Below, one piece after another: positions 52,501 through 61,468 of a stretch of DNA of 64,000 nt. The stretch spans positions 62,001-126,000 of the forward strand of contig NZ_LDOS01000002.1 in assembly GCF_002077135.1 (NCBI RefSeq), given 5' to 3'. This stretch comes from Metallibacterium scheffleri (lineage in GTDB: Bacteria; Pseudomonadota; Gammaproteobacteria; Xanthomonadales; Rhodanobacteraceae). Position 1 is the first letter of the stretch. The number at the start of each line of letters is the position of its first letter. Made by a program: the position numbers and the translations under genes. The notes beneath the pieces were generated by a model, which saw nothing but the letters and a program-made list of their open reading frames with translations, ran no database searches and had not been told where the DNA came from.

Positions 52501-52859
52501 TGCGCGCCGGCACGCTCATCGCCACCGACAGCGGCAACACGCTGGCCGCGGTACGGCGTTGCGAGGGATCGCTGGAGCGCATGCGCGGCCTGCTGTGGCG
52601 TCCCGCGCTGGTGCCCGGGCAGGGGCTGCTGATCGCGCCGTGCAACTCGGTGCATACCATCGGCATGCGCTACGCCATCGACGTGGTGTTTCTCGATCGC
52701 GACGGCCGCGTGCTCAAGGTGTGCCCGGCGCTGAAGCCGCTGCGCATGGCCATGGCGCGCGGCGCGCGTCAGGTGATCGAGCTGGCGGCGGGCGAGGCCT
52801 CGCGCCTAGGCTTGCTGCCGAAGCGCGTGGTGCGCTGGCAGGAGACCCTCACGGCATGA
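52500..52859 (+). CDS. DUF192 family protein in the tad operon
   Basis: A 119-residue DUF192 protein. It has the family hallmarks GLLWRPALVPGQGLLI and SVHTIGMRYAIDVVFLD, ending around GEASRLGLLPKRVVRW. The family is of unknown function; a few members are predicted secreted, but this one lacks a signal peptide. ATG 52500 shares a base with the tadC stop, and its stop overlaps tadD, so it is translated with the pilus genes. DUF192 genes are often found in tad loci, hence a link to pilus assembly is likely but unproven. Confidence 0.8.
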   Translation: MRAGTLIATDSGNTLAAVRRCEGSLERMRGLLWRPALVPGQGLLIAPCNSVHTIGMRYAIDVVFLDRDGRVLKVCPALKPLRMAMARGARQVIELAAGEASRLGLLPKRVVRWQETLTA

Positions 52860-53401
52860 AGGGTTTTCTGCTCATCGTGGTATCGGGACTCGTGCTCACC
52901 CTGGCGGGTTGCGCCAGCTCGCCATTCCGCAAGCAGTCCGATGTCGCGAGCCGCATCTCGCCGCAAGCCCTCATGGCGCTGCAGGAAAGCGCCGCGGTGG
53001 CCTATGCGCAGGGCAATGCACCGGGAGCCATCGGGTTGTACACGCAACTCGTGCAGAGCGCGCCCAACGACGTGCAGGCCTGGCATCGGCTGGGTAATCT
53101 GGAACTGCTCGATGAGCATTACGCGCAGGCCTTGCTCGCCTACGAGCATGTGCTGCAACTGGGCGGTGGCAATGCCGGGGTATGGCACAACGTGGCGGTG
53201 ATCCGCTTGCGCGAGGCGCAAGCGGCGCTGAATCAGGTGCAGGCGCAGGCGCCAAGCTCGGCGAATGCGATGCTGCGTGCCAACAGCGCGCGCGCCGCGC
53301 AGGCGTTGCCGCGAGTACTCGCCCTGTTGTCGCCGCAGCCGGCACCGGCACCGGCACCGGCGCCGCCCGCCGCGGCACCATCCGGCGGAGAGCAGCCATG
53401 A
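52856..53401 (+). CDS. tadD: TPR lipoprotein TadD-like
   Basis: A 181-residue predicted lipoprotein: signal peptide to LAGCASS (Cys18), then two to three TPR-type helices (~45-130, YAQGNAPGAIGLYTQLVQ, WHRLGNLELLDEHYAQALLAYEHVL), then an Ala/Pro-rich tail (PAPAPAPAPPAAAP). It matches TadD, which helps localise the secretin in the outer membrane. ATG 52856 overlaps the DUF192 stop (ATGA), and the stop overlaps the following TadE-like gene. The tail length suggests a flexible linker. Confidence 0.82.
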   Translation: MKGFLLIVVSGLVLTLAGCASSPFRKQSDVASRISPQALMALQESAAVAYAQGNAPGAIGLYTQLVQSAPNDVQAWHRLGNLELLDEHYAQALLAYEHVLQLGGGNAGVWHNVAVIRLREAQAALNQVQAQAPSSANAMLRANSARAAQALPRVLALLSPQPAPAPAPAPPAAAPSGGEQP

Positions 53402-54150
53402 GGCCGGCGCAGCGTATGACCCGCGCGCACGTGCGCGGGCAGTCGATGGTCGAGTTCATCGTGATCCTGCCGACGCTGCTGCTGTTGACGCTGGGCATCA
53501 TCCAATTCGCGCAGATCTACATCGCCAAGAACACGCTGGATCTGGCGGCGTTCGAGGGCGTGCGCGCAGGGACATTGCATAACGCCAGCACGAAGTGGAT
53601 CGATTGCGGTATCGCGCAAGGCTTGATGCCACTGTATGGCAGCAGCGACACGCTCAATACCGTGAAGACCGGCTGGCTGGAAGCGGAGTGTCAGGTTGGT
53701 ATCGGACCCACGCGCTTTCTGGCTGCATACAGTGATGCCTTTGCTGACGTCAAGCCGCCGCCCGCATTACTGGGTGGAAGCGGCAAGTCGGTCATCGATC
53801 TGCAGATCCTCAATCCCACTGCGGCAACGTTCAAGGATTTCGGCGAAATTGGCCTCAGTACGAAGGAGGAAATCCCCAACGACCGCTTGATGTGGCGCTC
53901 GACGGATGTCGGGCCAGCGTCCGGAGAGGACATCCAGGATGCCAATTTGCTGATGATCCGCGTGCAGTACTGCTATCCGATGGACGTTTTATTCATCAAG
54001 CAGATCGTGCAGGGTCTCGCGATAGGCGCCAACAAGATGATCAACAATCAGACGACGTTCGGCACAGCTTGCTACACCTCGGGCGGCGTGCCTCTGGTGG
54101 CGCAAACCACCATGCTGATGCAATCACCTGCGAAACAATCACTGTTGTAG
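53398..54150 (+). CDS. tadE: TadE-like pseudopilin
   Basis: A 250-residue protein with the TadE N-terminus: basic leader, then RGQSMVEFIVILPTLLLLTLG (prepilin-like, E at +5 after the RG cut) and the segment QFAQIYIAKNTLDLAAFEGVR. The rest is a periplasmic domain with several cysteines (WIDCGIAQG, AECQVGIG, VQYCYPMD, GTACYTSGG). TadE proteins are processed by the prepilin peptidase and needed for pilus biogenesis. ATG 53398 overlaps the tadD stop. It closes the pilus operon, with 182 bp to the next gene. Confidence 0.82.
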   Translation: MRPAQRMTRAHVRGQSMVEFIVILPTLLLLTLGIIQFAQIYIAKNTLDLAAFEGVRAGTLHNASTKWIDCGIAQGLMPLYGSSDTLNTVKTGWLEAECQVGIGPTRFLAAYSDAFADVKPPPALLGGSGKSVIDLQILNPTAATFKDFGEIGLSTKEEIPNDRLMWRSTDVGPASGEDIQDANLLMIRVQYCYPMDVLFIKQIVQGLAIGANKMINNQTTFGTACYTSGGVPLVAQTTMLMQSPAKQSLL

Positions 54151-54332
54151 CGGCCATCCGCCGCGCGCTGCACGGCCAAACCCGGGCCGTCAGGCTTTTG
54201 TGCGATGCCGCGAGCATCATCACGCCATGGAATCGAGTTGCCATGGTGGATGCATCGGCTTCGGCTATCCTGCGGCTTCTTTCGCAGACTGAGCCCGGAG
54301 TGTCTGTGCCAGAGGGTGCCGTCGCCATCGCC

Positions 54333-55013
54333 ATGAGCCCGGCGCTGATCGTCGATGACGATCAGCGCATGCGCGCGCGCATGCGCGGACTGCTTGGTCG
54401 GTGCCTGGGCGACGAGGTCGTGGTGCTGGAAGCCGATTGCCTGGCCGCGGCGCGCACCGTGGTCGAGCACACGGCCTTGGCACTAAGCCTGATCGATGTC
54501 GGCCTGCCCGATGGCAGCGGCATCGATTTCGTTGGCTGGCTGCGCGAGCGCCAGCCGCAGGCCGCGCTGTTGGTCGTATCCGCCTACAGCGAGGAGGACA
54601 CCGTGCTCGCCGCGCTGCGCAATGGCGCGATCGGTTATCTGCTCAAGGAGCGCGAGGACGCCGAGCTGCTGCAGTCGCTGCGCAGCATCCAGCATGGCGG
54701 CGCGCCGATCGACCCGTTCGTGGCGCGGCGCATTCTGGCGTTGTGGTCGCAAACCACCGCGCACACCCCCGAGGCGCGGCCCGCGCCCGTTGCCAGCGAC
54801 GCATCCGCCGTGGCCGAGGATGCGCTGACCGAGCGCGAGCGCGAGATCCTCACCCTGGTCGCGCGCGGCTACAGCAATCGCGAGATCGCCGAACTGATGG
54901 CGCTGTCGCGTTTCACCGTCGAGGATTACACCAAGCGCATCTACCGCAAGCTCGCGGTGAACTCGCGCACTGCAGCGGTATTCGAGGCGCAGAGTCTGGG
55001 GTTGCTGTCCTGA
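54333..55013 (+). CDS. LuxR/NarL-type response regulator
   Basis: DNA-binding response regulator, 226 residues. The receiver domain (~1-120) shows LIVDDDQR (acidic pocket), D55 as the likely phospho-acceptor in LIDVGLPDGSG, S/T in VVSAYSEED and K in YLLKERED. The C-terminal LuxR HTH (~165-226) carries LTEREREILTLVARGYSNREIAELMALSRFTVEDYTKRIYRKL, given in parts here: LTEREREIL, GYSNREIAE, YTKRIYRKL. ATG 54333 is chosen because the receiver starts at once; an upstream in-frame ATG at 54243 is possible. The following kinase gene shares its stop (TGATG). Confidence 0.9.
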   Translation: MSPALIVDDDQRMRARMRGLLGRCLGDEVVVLEADCLAAARTVVEHTALALSLIDVGLPDGSGIDFVGWLRERQPQAALLVVSAYSEEDTVLAALRNGAIGYLLKEREDAELLQSLRSIQHGGAPIDPFVARRILALWSQTTAHTPEARPAPVASDASAVAEDALTEREREILTLVARGYSNREIAELMALSRFTVEDYTKRIYRKLAVNSRTAAVFEAQSLGLLS

Positions 55014-56890
55014 TGCAGCAGGGGGGCGCGATACCGTGGGTGCGCGCGTTGCTGGCGCTTGGCCTGGTGTTTCTTGCGTTGCCGGTGTGCGCGGCGCCTG
55101 CGACCCCAGTCGTGCCGCTACCGCAGGTTTCCGCGCATGTGGTGCTGCGCCTCGCGCACGCCGAGGCCGTGCCCACGGGATGGGACTCCGCGACGCCGCC
55201 CGCAAGCGGCTGGACACCGGTGCATCTGACAGATCTGTGGACCACGCAATGGTCGCGACACAACGGCGTGGTCTGGTATCGCCTGCGCTGGAATCAAAGC
55301 GATGCGCGCCAGCCCATCGGCCTGCTGCTGGACTATGTGTGCCTGGCCGATGCCGTGTACGTCAACGGCAGCCTGATCCACCGCGATCCGCATCTGCGCG
55401 AACCGCTGTCGCGCAGCTGGATCAAGCCGCACTATTTTCTGCTGGACGCGCCACTGCTGCGCGCAGGTGAAAACACCCTGCTGGTGCGCGTGTCCGGGTT
55501 GGCGGCCTACGCGCCGGGCCTGGGCGTGGTCCGTGTCGGCGATCCGCGCGTGCTGCATGTGCGCTATGCGCGCGGTGTCTGGTTGCGCCGCGATATGCGC
55601 ATTTTCGACTTGACCACCGATATCGTGTTGGCAACGCTGTTCGGGCTGCTCTGGCTGATGCGGCGCAAGGACACCTTGTATGGTTGGTTCGCGCTGGCCT
55701 CGCTATCGGGTGCAGTCTACGGTTGGAATTTCGTGGCCAATTCGCCCTGGCCATTCGCCAGTACGGATGCATGGATGGCGGTGCATACCGCCATGCACAT
55801 GGTCATGGCCGCGAGCTTCGCGCTGTTCTTGCTGCGCTATGGCGATGTTCGCTGGCCAAGGGTCGAACGTTTTCTGCTGATTGTCGCGGCGCTTGCATTG
55901 GCCTGCGCGCTCGCGTTGCCACACTGGTTCGGGCCTTGGCGCGTGATTTGGCAGATACCCGCCATGATCACCCTGTACGCCGCGATCCTGGGTTTCATCA
56001 TCCATGCGTTGCGTTCGCGCCGCGCCGAATTGCTGATACCGGCGCTTTTTTTGATCCTTCCCGTCCTTGCCGCGGTCCACGACAACCTCGTGCAGGCGGG
56101 TGTCATCAAGGGCGAGACTTTTTTATCCGACTTGACCTCGCCGGTGACTCTGGTCGGTGTCAGCTTCGTTCTGGCCTATCGCTTTGTGGTAGCCATGCGG
56201 CGCGTTGAGCGCTTCAATCTCGAACTTGCGCAGGAGGTTGGCGCCGCGACCGACCAACTGCGCGCCACGCTGCAACGTGAGCAGGTGCTGGGTGTGGCCA
56301 ACGCACGTATCCATGAGCGCCTGAATCTGGTGCGCGATTTGCACGATGGTTTCGGCGGCAGCCTGCTCGGTGCCATCGCCGAACTGGAGTCCGGCCCGGA
56401 TGACCCCGTACGCAATGCCACTGCGCAAATGCTGCGTGATTTGCGCGACGATCTGCGTCTGCTGATCGACACCTCCACCCACGCCAATGATTGTGATCTG
56501 GCGGAGCTGCTGGCGCCCTTGCGCCATCGCAACACGCAGCGACTCGAACGAGCCGGTATCGCCAGTGAATGGCACTGCGAAGGCCTGGATGGACTCAGGC
56601 TGGGTGCCGTGCGCAGTCTCGATGTGCTGCGTTTGTTGCAGGAAGCGCTGACCAACGTGATCAGGCACAGCGGCGCCACTCGTGTGCAGATCAGCATGCA
56701 GCGCGCCGGTGCGCGTTTGCAGGTCGAGGTGCGCGACGATGGTCGTGGTTTCGCTGCCGCGTCGTTACCGTCACACTTCGGCGCGGGGCTTGCCAGTTTG
56801 CGCGCGCGCGCCGCGCGCCTCGGTGGCATGCTGGAAATCCACAGCGAACCGGGACGCGGCGTGTGCGTGCGTTGCGCGTTCGCGATCTGA
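55013..56890 (+). CDS. Membrane sensor histidine kinase (HisKA_3/NarX-like, 7TM sensor)
   Basis: Cognate kinase of the preceding response regulator. The 625 residues show a signal-like hydrophobic start, a periplasmic beta-rich sensor domain (~30-200, including WYRLRWN and DAVYVNGSLIHRD, like 7TMR-DISMED2), seven or so TMs (~205-400), a dimerisation domain with H444 in RDLHDGFGGSLLGAI, and an HATPase with LLQEALTNVIRHS (N box), DDGRGF and FGAGLASLRARAARLGG. This is the NarX/DegS group that pairs with LuxR regulators. ATG 55013 shares a base with the regulator's stop. Signal and targets are unknown; proximity to tad suggests a pilus link. Confidence 0.88.
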   Translation: MQQGGAIPWVRALLALGLVFLALPVCAAPATPVVPLPQVSAHVVLRLAHAEAVPTGWDSATPPASGWTPVHLTDLWTTQWSRHNGVVWYRLRWNQSDARQPIGLLLDYVCLADAVYVNGSLIHRDPHLREPLSRSWIKPHYFLLDAPLLRAGENTLLVRVSGLAAYAPGLGVVRVGDPRVLHVRYARGVWLRRDMRIFDLTTDIVLATLFGLLWLMRRKDTLYGWFALASLSGAVYGWNFVANSPWPFASTDAWMAVHTAMHMVMAASFALFLLRYGDVRWPRVERFLLIVAALALACALALPHWFGPWRVIWQIPAMITLYAAILGFIIHALRSRRAELLIPALFLILPVLAAVHDNLVQAGVIKGETFLSDLTSPVTLVGVSFVLAYRFVVAMRRVERFNLELAQEVGAATDQLRATLQREQVLGVANARIHERLNLVRDLHDGFGGSLLGAIAELESGPDDPVRNATAQMLRDLRDDLRLLIDTSTHANDCDLAELLAPLRHRNTQRLERAGIASEWHCEGLDGLRLGAVRSLDVLRLLQEALTNVIRHSGATRVQISMQRAGARLQVEVRDDGRGFAAASLPSHFGAGLASLRARAARLGGMLEIHSEPGRGVCVRCAFAI

Positions 56891-57008
56891 GCATAGACCG
56901 TCGGCACGTGTTCGCCTCAGCCTGGCCGCGCTGATCTGGCCGGGCGCGGTGGCCGATACCGCTACAATGCCGCGTTCGCCGGTGCGGCCGGTGTCGCAGA
57001 GACGTTCG

Positions 57009-57947
57009 ATGCAGCAGGACTGGCGCCGTCGCGTGGGCGCGGCACGCATACTGGTGGTTGGCGATGTCATGCTGGACCGCTACTGGTTCGGCGCGGTCGA
57101 GCGCATCTCGCCCGAGGCGCCGGTGCCGGTGGCGCGCGTGCAGCGCGAGCAAGATCGCCTCGGCGGCGCGGCCAACGCCGCGCTCAATGTCACCAGCCTC
57201 GGCGCGCAGGCCACGCTGTTGTCGGTGGTCGGCACGGACGAGCCCGGCCGGCGCCTGCAACAGTTGCTGGCCGAGTCATCGATCCGCAGCGCGCTGCACG
57301 AGGATGCGGGTCTGCGCACCACGCTCAAGCTGCGCGTGATCGCGCGCCAGCAGCAACTGCTGCGCATGGATTTTGAAACCACGCCCGACCACGAGCTGCT
57401 GGCCGTGCAGGGTGCGCGCTACGCGGCCGAGCTGCCCGGGCATGATGCGGTGCTGTTTTCCGATTACGGCAAGGGCGGCCTGGCGCACGTGGGCGAGATG
57501 GTGCAGGCCGCGCGCGCGGCCGGGCGCAGCGTGCTGGTCGATCCCAAGGGGCGCGACTACTCGCGCTACGCCGGCGCCACGCTGATCACGCCCAACCGCG
57601 CCGAGTTCAGCGAGGTTGCCGGCGATTGGCGCGACGAGGCCGAACTGGAGTCGCGCGCGCAACGCCTGCGCGAGGATCTGCATCTGCAGGCCGTGCTGGT
57701 CACGCGCGCCGAGGAAGGCATGACGCTGTTCAGCGCTGCCGGCCGCCTGCACGTGCCCGCCGCCGCGCGCGAGGTGTTTGATGTGTCCGGCGCGGGCGAT
57801 ACCGTGATCGCCACGCTGGCCGCGCTGCTGGGCGCCGGCGCCGGCCTGGAAGACGCCGTGCGCGCCGCCAACCGTGCCGCCGGCATCGTGGTCGGCAAGC
57901 AAGGCACCGCCAGTGTCAGCGCCGCGGAACTGTGGCCCGGGGAGTAA
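57009..57947 (+). CDS. hldA: D-glycero-beta-D-manno-heptose-7-phosphate kinase (HldA / RfaE1 domain)
   Basis: PfkB-family sugar kinase making heptose-1,7-bisphosphate for LPS core heptose. The 312 residues begin [15 protein letters not shown], contain [16 protein letters not shown], and end with the PfkB signature [20 protein letters not shown]. The cytidylyltransferase domain found in fused HldE is absent, so this is the separate-kinase form (RfaE1). ATG 57009 is preferred over upstream in-frame starts. The heptose epimerase gene hldD follows after 5 bp, supporting the assignment. Confidence 0.9.
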   Translation: MQQDWRRRVGAARILVVGDVMLDRYWFGAVERISPEAPVPVARVQREQDRLGGAANAALNVTSLGAQATLLSVVGTDEPGRRLQQLLAESSIRSALHEDAGLRTTLKLRVIARQQQLLRMDFETTPDHELLAVQGARYAAELPGHDAVLFSDYGKGGLAHVGEMVQAARAAGRSVLVDPKGRDYSRYAGATLITPNRAEFSEVAGDWRDEAELESRAQRLREDLHLQAVLVTRAEEGMTLFSAAGRLHVPAAAREVFDVSGAGDTVIATLAALLGAGAGLEDAVRAANRAAGIVVGKQGTASVSAAELWPGE

Positions 57948-57952
57948 GCACC

Positions 57953-58945
57953 ATGCGCATCATCGTCACCGGCGCGGCCGGTTTCATCGGCAGCAATCTG
58001 GTGCAGGCGCTGAACGCGCGTGGCATCGACGACATCATCGCGGTGGATGATCTGGAGCAGGGCGACAAGTTTCGCAATCTGGTCGATTTGCGCATCGCGG
58101 ATTACATCGACAAGCGCGAGTTCTACGCGGCCTTCGCGCGTGGCCGTTACGGCAAGGTCGAAGCGGTGTTCCATCAGGGCGCCTGCTCGGACACCATGCA
58201 GCACGACGGTCGCTACATGCTGGACAACAACTATCGCGACAGCCGCATGTTGCTGGAAGCCAGCCAGATGCGCGGCACGCGGTTGCTGTATGCCAGTTCG
58301 GCGGCGACCTACGGCGACGGCGCGCACGGTTTTCACGAAGCGCCTGAATGCGAGGCGCCGCTCAACGTCTACGGGTATTCCAAGCTGCTGTTCGATCAGG
58401 TCGTGCGTCGCGCATTGCCCGGGGCGCGCAGCCAGGTGATCGGCTTCCGCTATTTCAATGTGTACGGCGCGCGCGAGCAGCACAAGGGGCGCATGGCCTC
58501 GGTGGCTTTCCACCATTTCAATCAGTTCCGCGAGCATGGCAAGGTGAAGCTGTTCGGTGCCTACAACGGTTACCACGCGGGTATGCAGGAACGCGATTTC
58601 GTGTGGGTGCGCGACGTCGTCGCGGTGAACCTCTGGGCCTTCGAGCATGGCGCGGTCAGTGGCGTGTTCAACCTTGGCAGTGGACGCGCGCAGCCGTTCA
58701 ACGACATCGCGCTGAGCACGGTCAATACCCTGCGCGCGCTCGGCGGCGAAAAGGTCTTGCCGCTGGCGGCGTTGGTGCAGGGCGGCCTGATCGAATACAT
58801 GGATTTTCCGGATGTCCTGGTGGGCAAGTACCAGTGTCACACCCAGGCCGACCTGGGTGCCTTGCGCGCGGCTGGCTGCGCGCATGTATTCGCGCCGGTC
58901 GAACAGGGTGTGGCGGCCTATGTGCGTGAGCTGGCCGCGGCGTGA
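57953..58945 (+). CDS. hldD: ADP-L-glycero-D-manno-heptose 6-epimerase
   Basis: Last step in making ADP-L-glycero-D-manno-heptose for the LPS inner core. The 330 residues are an extended SDR: NADP motif GAAGFIGSN at ~7-15, the HldD-typical [16 protein letters not shown] in [10 protein letters not shown] (~115-124), catalytic Y and K in [11 protein letters not shown], then [20 protein letters not shown] and [11 protein letters not shown]. Length matches E. coli HldD (310) with a small extra. ATG 57953 with a preceding GGGGAG fits. It is translated with the kinase gene upstream. Confidence 0.95.
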   Translation: MRIIVTGAAGFIGSNLVQALNARGIDDIIAVDDLEQGDKFRNLVDLRIADYIDKREFYAAFARGRYGKVEAVFHQGACSDTMQHDGRYMLDNNYRDSRMLLEASQMRGTRLLYASSAATYGDGAHGFHEAPECEAPLNVYGYSKLLFDQVVRRALPGARSQVIGFRYFNVYGAREQHKGRMASVAFHHFNQFREHGKVKLFGAYNGYHAGMQERDFVWVRDVVAVNLWAFEHGAVSGVFNLGSGRAQPFNDIALSTVNTLRALGGEKVLPLAALVQGGLIEYMDFPDVLVGKYQCHTQADLGALRAAGCAHVFAPVEQGVAAYVRELAAA

Positions 58946-58991
58946 GCCGGTGCTGGCAGTCGTGGCGCCGGCATCGCGGATACGGGGCATC

Positions 58992-59016
58992 GCGCAGCGT
59001 CATGGACGCTGTGCGC
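58992..59016. terminator. Hairpin between convergent hldD and rimI
   Basis: GCGCAGCGTC (58992-59001) and GACGCTGTGCGC (59005-59016) pair with a two-base bulge around a short loop, in the 72-bp gap between the stops of hldD (+) and rimI (-). A bidirectional terminator is plausible, but no T-run is present. Confidence 0.4.
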
Positions 59017-59017
59017 T

Positions 59018-59497
59018 TCACTCCGGCGGCAGCAATTCCAGCGCCATGACCATGGCATCCTCGCGGCCCCGGTGTGCCGGGTAATAACCGGGGCGACGCC
59101 CGATTTCGTTGAAACCGATATGCTCGTACAGCGCAACCGCGCGCTGGTTGCTGGGGCGTACTTCCAGGAACACGCGCTGCGCTTCATGCCAGCGCGCCAG
59201 GTCGAGCATGCGCCTGAGCAATCGCTGGCCGTGGCCCTGCCCCTGTTCGGATGGCGCGATGCACAGGTTCAGCAGGTGCGCTTCCTGCATGCCGACCGAG
59301 AGAATACCGTAGCCGATGATGCGCGCGCCGCGGGCCAGTACCCAGGCGTTGTAACCAGCACTGAAGCAATCGCGAAAGATGCCGCGCGTCCACGGAAATT
59401 CGTAGGCGGCGGTTTCGATCTCGGCGATCTGCGCCAGATCGTCCAGTTGCATGGGCCGCAGCGCGGCGGGTATCGATTGCGGCAGCGCGGCCATCAT
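59018..59497 (-). CDS. rimI: Ribosomal protein S18 N-acetyltransferase RimI
   Basis: GNAT acetyltransferase that modifies the N-terminus of ribosomal protein S18. The 159 residues show the GNAT fold, with LNLCIAPSEQGQGHGQRLLR (acetyl-CoA loop Q/R-x2-G-x-G/A) and YEHIGFNEIGRRPGYY near the C-terminus. The start is one of two adjacent ATG codons (59497 or 59494) that overlap the stop of the preceding gene. The pair with holD upstream reproduces the E. coli holD-rimI arrangement. Convergent with hldD. Confidence 0.9.
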   Translation of the reverse strand: MMAALPQSIPAALRPMQLDDLAQIAEIETAAYEFPWTRGIFRDCFSAGYNAWVLARGARIIGYGILSVGMQEAHLLNLCIAPSEQGQGHGQRLLRRMLDLARWHEAQRVFLEVRPSNQRAVALYEHIGFNEIGRRPGYYPAHRGREDAMVMALELLPPE

Positions 59498-60000
59498 GCG
59501 GACCGTGCATGGCGCCCGCGCAGGGCTTTCAGTGCGCGCCACAGCGCGCGCTTGCGTGCGGGCTGCGCCAGCATGTCCGCAGGTGCGTCGGCGTGCTCGA
59601 TCAGTGCGCTGGCCTGCGCATCGAGCGGCAGCAATCGCCCCAGCGCGGCGCGGGCTTCGCTGCCAAGCACCAGATAGGCCGACGCTGCGGGCAATGCGCC
59701 AGCGAGCGTGCCGAATTCAACGCAGGGTGCGCGCTGCAATGCAGCCGGCAGACACAGCAGCGCGGCGCACAGCAGTGCCTGCTGGCGTGCATCGGCGGCG
59801 GCGCCCGCGGGCAGCAGCACGATCAGCGCCGGCTTGTCGGCCGGTGTTGCAACACCCGCTGGCGGCGCGGGCAGGACGGCGGCTGTTTGCTGCATTTGCT
59901 GTGGTGCGGTCCGGGTGTCACGGCGCAGCAGCAGCGGTTGCACGCCCAGTGCGCGCAGCAGGCGCGCGCGCTCGGCGGGTGCCAGTACCAGCGCGCTCAT
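59494..60000 (-). CDS. holD: Probable DNA polymerase III psi subunit HolD
   Basis: Predicted clamp-loader accessory protein that joins the tau/gamma complex to SSB via chi. The family diverges strongly, so this rests on context and weak similarity: 168 residues with an N-terminal ALGVQPLLLRRDTR resembling E. coli HolD's LGITQWSLRRP, and a C-terminal ARKRALWRALKAL like TARAALWQQI. The start overlaps the pssA stop (ATGA), and the stop overlaps rimI, which is paired with holD in E. coli. The Ala-rich middle is not diagnostic. Alternative: an unrelated lineage protein. Confidence 0.55.
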   Translation of the reverse strand: MSALVLAPAERARLLRALGVQPLLLRRDTRTAPQQMQQTAAVLPAPPAGVATPADKPALIVLLPAGAAADARQQALLCAALLCLPAALQRAPCVEFGTLAGALPAASAYLVLGSEARAALGRLLPLDAQASALIEHADAPADMLAQPARKRALWRALKALRGRHARSA

Positions 60001-60782
60001 GGCGTGCCCGCGCGTCCGCGGCGGCGCTGGCGCTGGCGCGCGGCCAGTCCCAGCAGCGTCAGCACCGGGCCGGACAGCACGTACAGCAGGATCACGCCAA
60101 AGGCCACGCGCGGTGGATCGATGGCCAGGGCCACCAGCACCAGCACCACCACGAACAGGAAGATGAAGGGCACACGATCACCCACCGGCCAGGACTTGAA
60201 GCTGAAATAGCGGAAGCGGCTGACCATCAGCAGCGCGGCGGCGGCGGCCACGAAGGGGGTGACGAAAACCAGCGTCCTGCCGTTCCACCCGAGGGTTTGC
60301 GCGGCCCACAGGTAAATCATGGTGAAGGCGGCCGCGGCTGGGCTGGCCAAGCCCTGGAAATAGCGCTTGTCGGCCATGCCGACCTGGGTATTGAAGCGCG
60401 CCAGACGCAGCGCCGCGCAGGCCGCGTACATGAATGCCGCGGCCCAGCCGATGCGCCCCCATACCGGACCATAGGCGCTCAACTTGGACAGCGACCACGA
60501 ATACAGGATCAGGCTCGGCGCGAGGCCGAAGCTGACCAGATCCGAGAGCGAGTCGTACTGCACGCCGAATTCGCTCTGGGTATGGGTCAGGCGTGCCACG
60601 CGGCCGTCGAGCCCGTCCAGCACCGCGGCCACGAATACCGCCAGCACGGCGTCGCCATAATGCCCGCCCATTGCGGCGATGATCGCGTAGAACCCGGAGA
60701 ACAGCGCCCCGGTGGTGAACAGGTTGGGCAGCAGGTAAATGCCGCGGCGCGGACGCCGTGGCGCTGGAGTCGCTTCGTTCAT
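59997..60782 (-). CDS. pssA: CDP-diacylglycerol-serine O-phosphatidyltransferase
   Basis: Membrane enzyme making phosphatidylserine, the precursor of phosphatidylethanolamine. The 261 residues have the CDP-alcohol phosphotransferase motif D-x2-DG-x2-AR-x8-G-x3-D-x3-D with D66, D69, G70, A73, R74, G83, D87 and D91 in place, and about eight TMs. Its type II-like, Bacillus-type form is common in this group (E. coli PssA is unrelated). I chose ATG 60782 over the upstream 60800. The stop overlaps the holD start, so pssA-holD-rimI are co-transcribed. Confidence 0.92.
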   Translation of the reverse strand: MNEATPAPRRPRRGIYLLPNLFTTGALFSGFYAIIAAMGGHYGDAVLAVFVAAVLDGLDGRVARLTHTQSEFGVQYDSLSDLVSFGLAPSLILYSWSLSKLSAYGPVWGRIGWAAAFMYAACAALRLARFNTQVGMADKRYFQGLASPAAAAFTMIYLWAAQTLGWNGRTLVFVTPFVAAAAALLMVSRFRYFSFKSWPVGDRVPFIFLFVVVLVLVALAIDPPRVAFGVILLYVLSGPVLTLLGLAARQRQRRRGRAGTP

Positions 60783-60920
60783 GTCAGCAGTGTAAACCAA
60801 GCGCGTCGAGGTTCATGGGCGCGACCGGCGTCACGCTGTGGCGGCATGGCGCGGACGTCTGCGGCCGCCACGCCGGGGCTCTGCTAGAGTGCCGCCGACT
60901 ACCTCAGGGGAGGCCTCCCG

Positions 60921-61364
60921 ATGCGTCGCATGTTCCTGGTTGCTCTTGCGCTGCTGTTGCTCGCGCCGCTGGCTTCGGCCCAGGTATACAAGTGGGTCGA
61001 TGGCAAGGGCACGGTGCACTTTTCGCAAACGCCGCCCCCGCCCGGCGTCAAGTATCAAGTGATGCACATGGCCAGCGACACCGGCACCAATGCCACGGCT
61101 ACGCCGCCGCCGGTGACCGCTGCTGCCAATGACGCGGGCAATGCGCCCGGCGCGCAGGCACCAGTGGCCAACACCCCGGCCAATCGCGCCGAGCTGTGTA
61201 AGCAGTTGCAGCAGAACATGACCCTGCTCAACAGCCCCGAGGCGCTCAATGTGGCCGGCGCGGACGGCAAGCCGGTGGCACTGGATGCGCAGGCCCGCGC
61301 GCAGCAGAAGACTCAAACGCAGGCGCAGATCCAGCAGTTCTGCACGCCGCCGAAAACGCAGTAG
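60921..61364 (+). CDS. DUF4124-domain periplasmic protein
   Basis: A 147-residue exported protein: signal peptide (cleavage after ASA, ~20), then the DUF4124 domain, beginning QVYKWVDGKGTVHFSQTPPP (~21-40), and a Pro/Ala-rich linker with an extended Gln-rich C-terminus (RAQQKTQTQAQIQQF). Two cysteines (ELCKQLQ, QFCTPP) may form a disulfide. DUF4124 proteins are common in beta- and gamma-proteobacteria, with no known function. A GGGGAGG site precedes ATG 60921. A bidirectional terminator follows. Confidence 0.8.
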   Translation: MRRMFLVALALLLLAPLASAQVYKWVDGKGTVHFSQTPPPPGVKYQVMHMASDTGTNATATPPPVTAAANDAGNAPGAQAPVANTPANRAELCKQLQQNMTLLNSPEALNVAGADGKPVALDAQARAQQKTQTQAQIQQFCTPPKTQ

Positions 61365-61406
61365 GCGCCCGCTACCGGCGCGGCGCCTCAGGGGTTGTGA
61401 AAACTT

Positions 61407-61460
61407 CGACCGCCGGCGCGGGCGTCTGGCGGCGGTCGCAGCAGGCGGGCGATTTTTTTT
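61407..61460. terminator. Bidirectional terminator between DUF4124 gene and trxC
   Basis: CGACCGCC (61407-61414) pairs with GGCGGTCG (61431-61438). An eight-T run follows at 61453-61460 on the plus strand, and on the minus strand the stem is followed by AAGTTTTC. It sits in the 104-bp gap between the convergent genes' stops. Confidence 0.55.
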
Positions 61461-61468
61461 GCAGCTTC

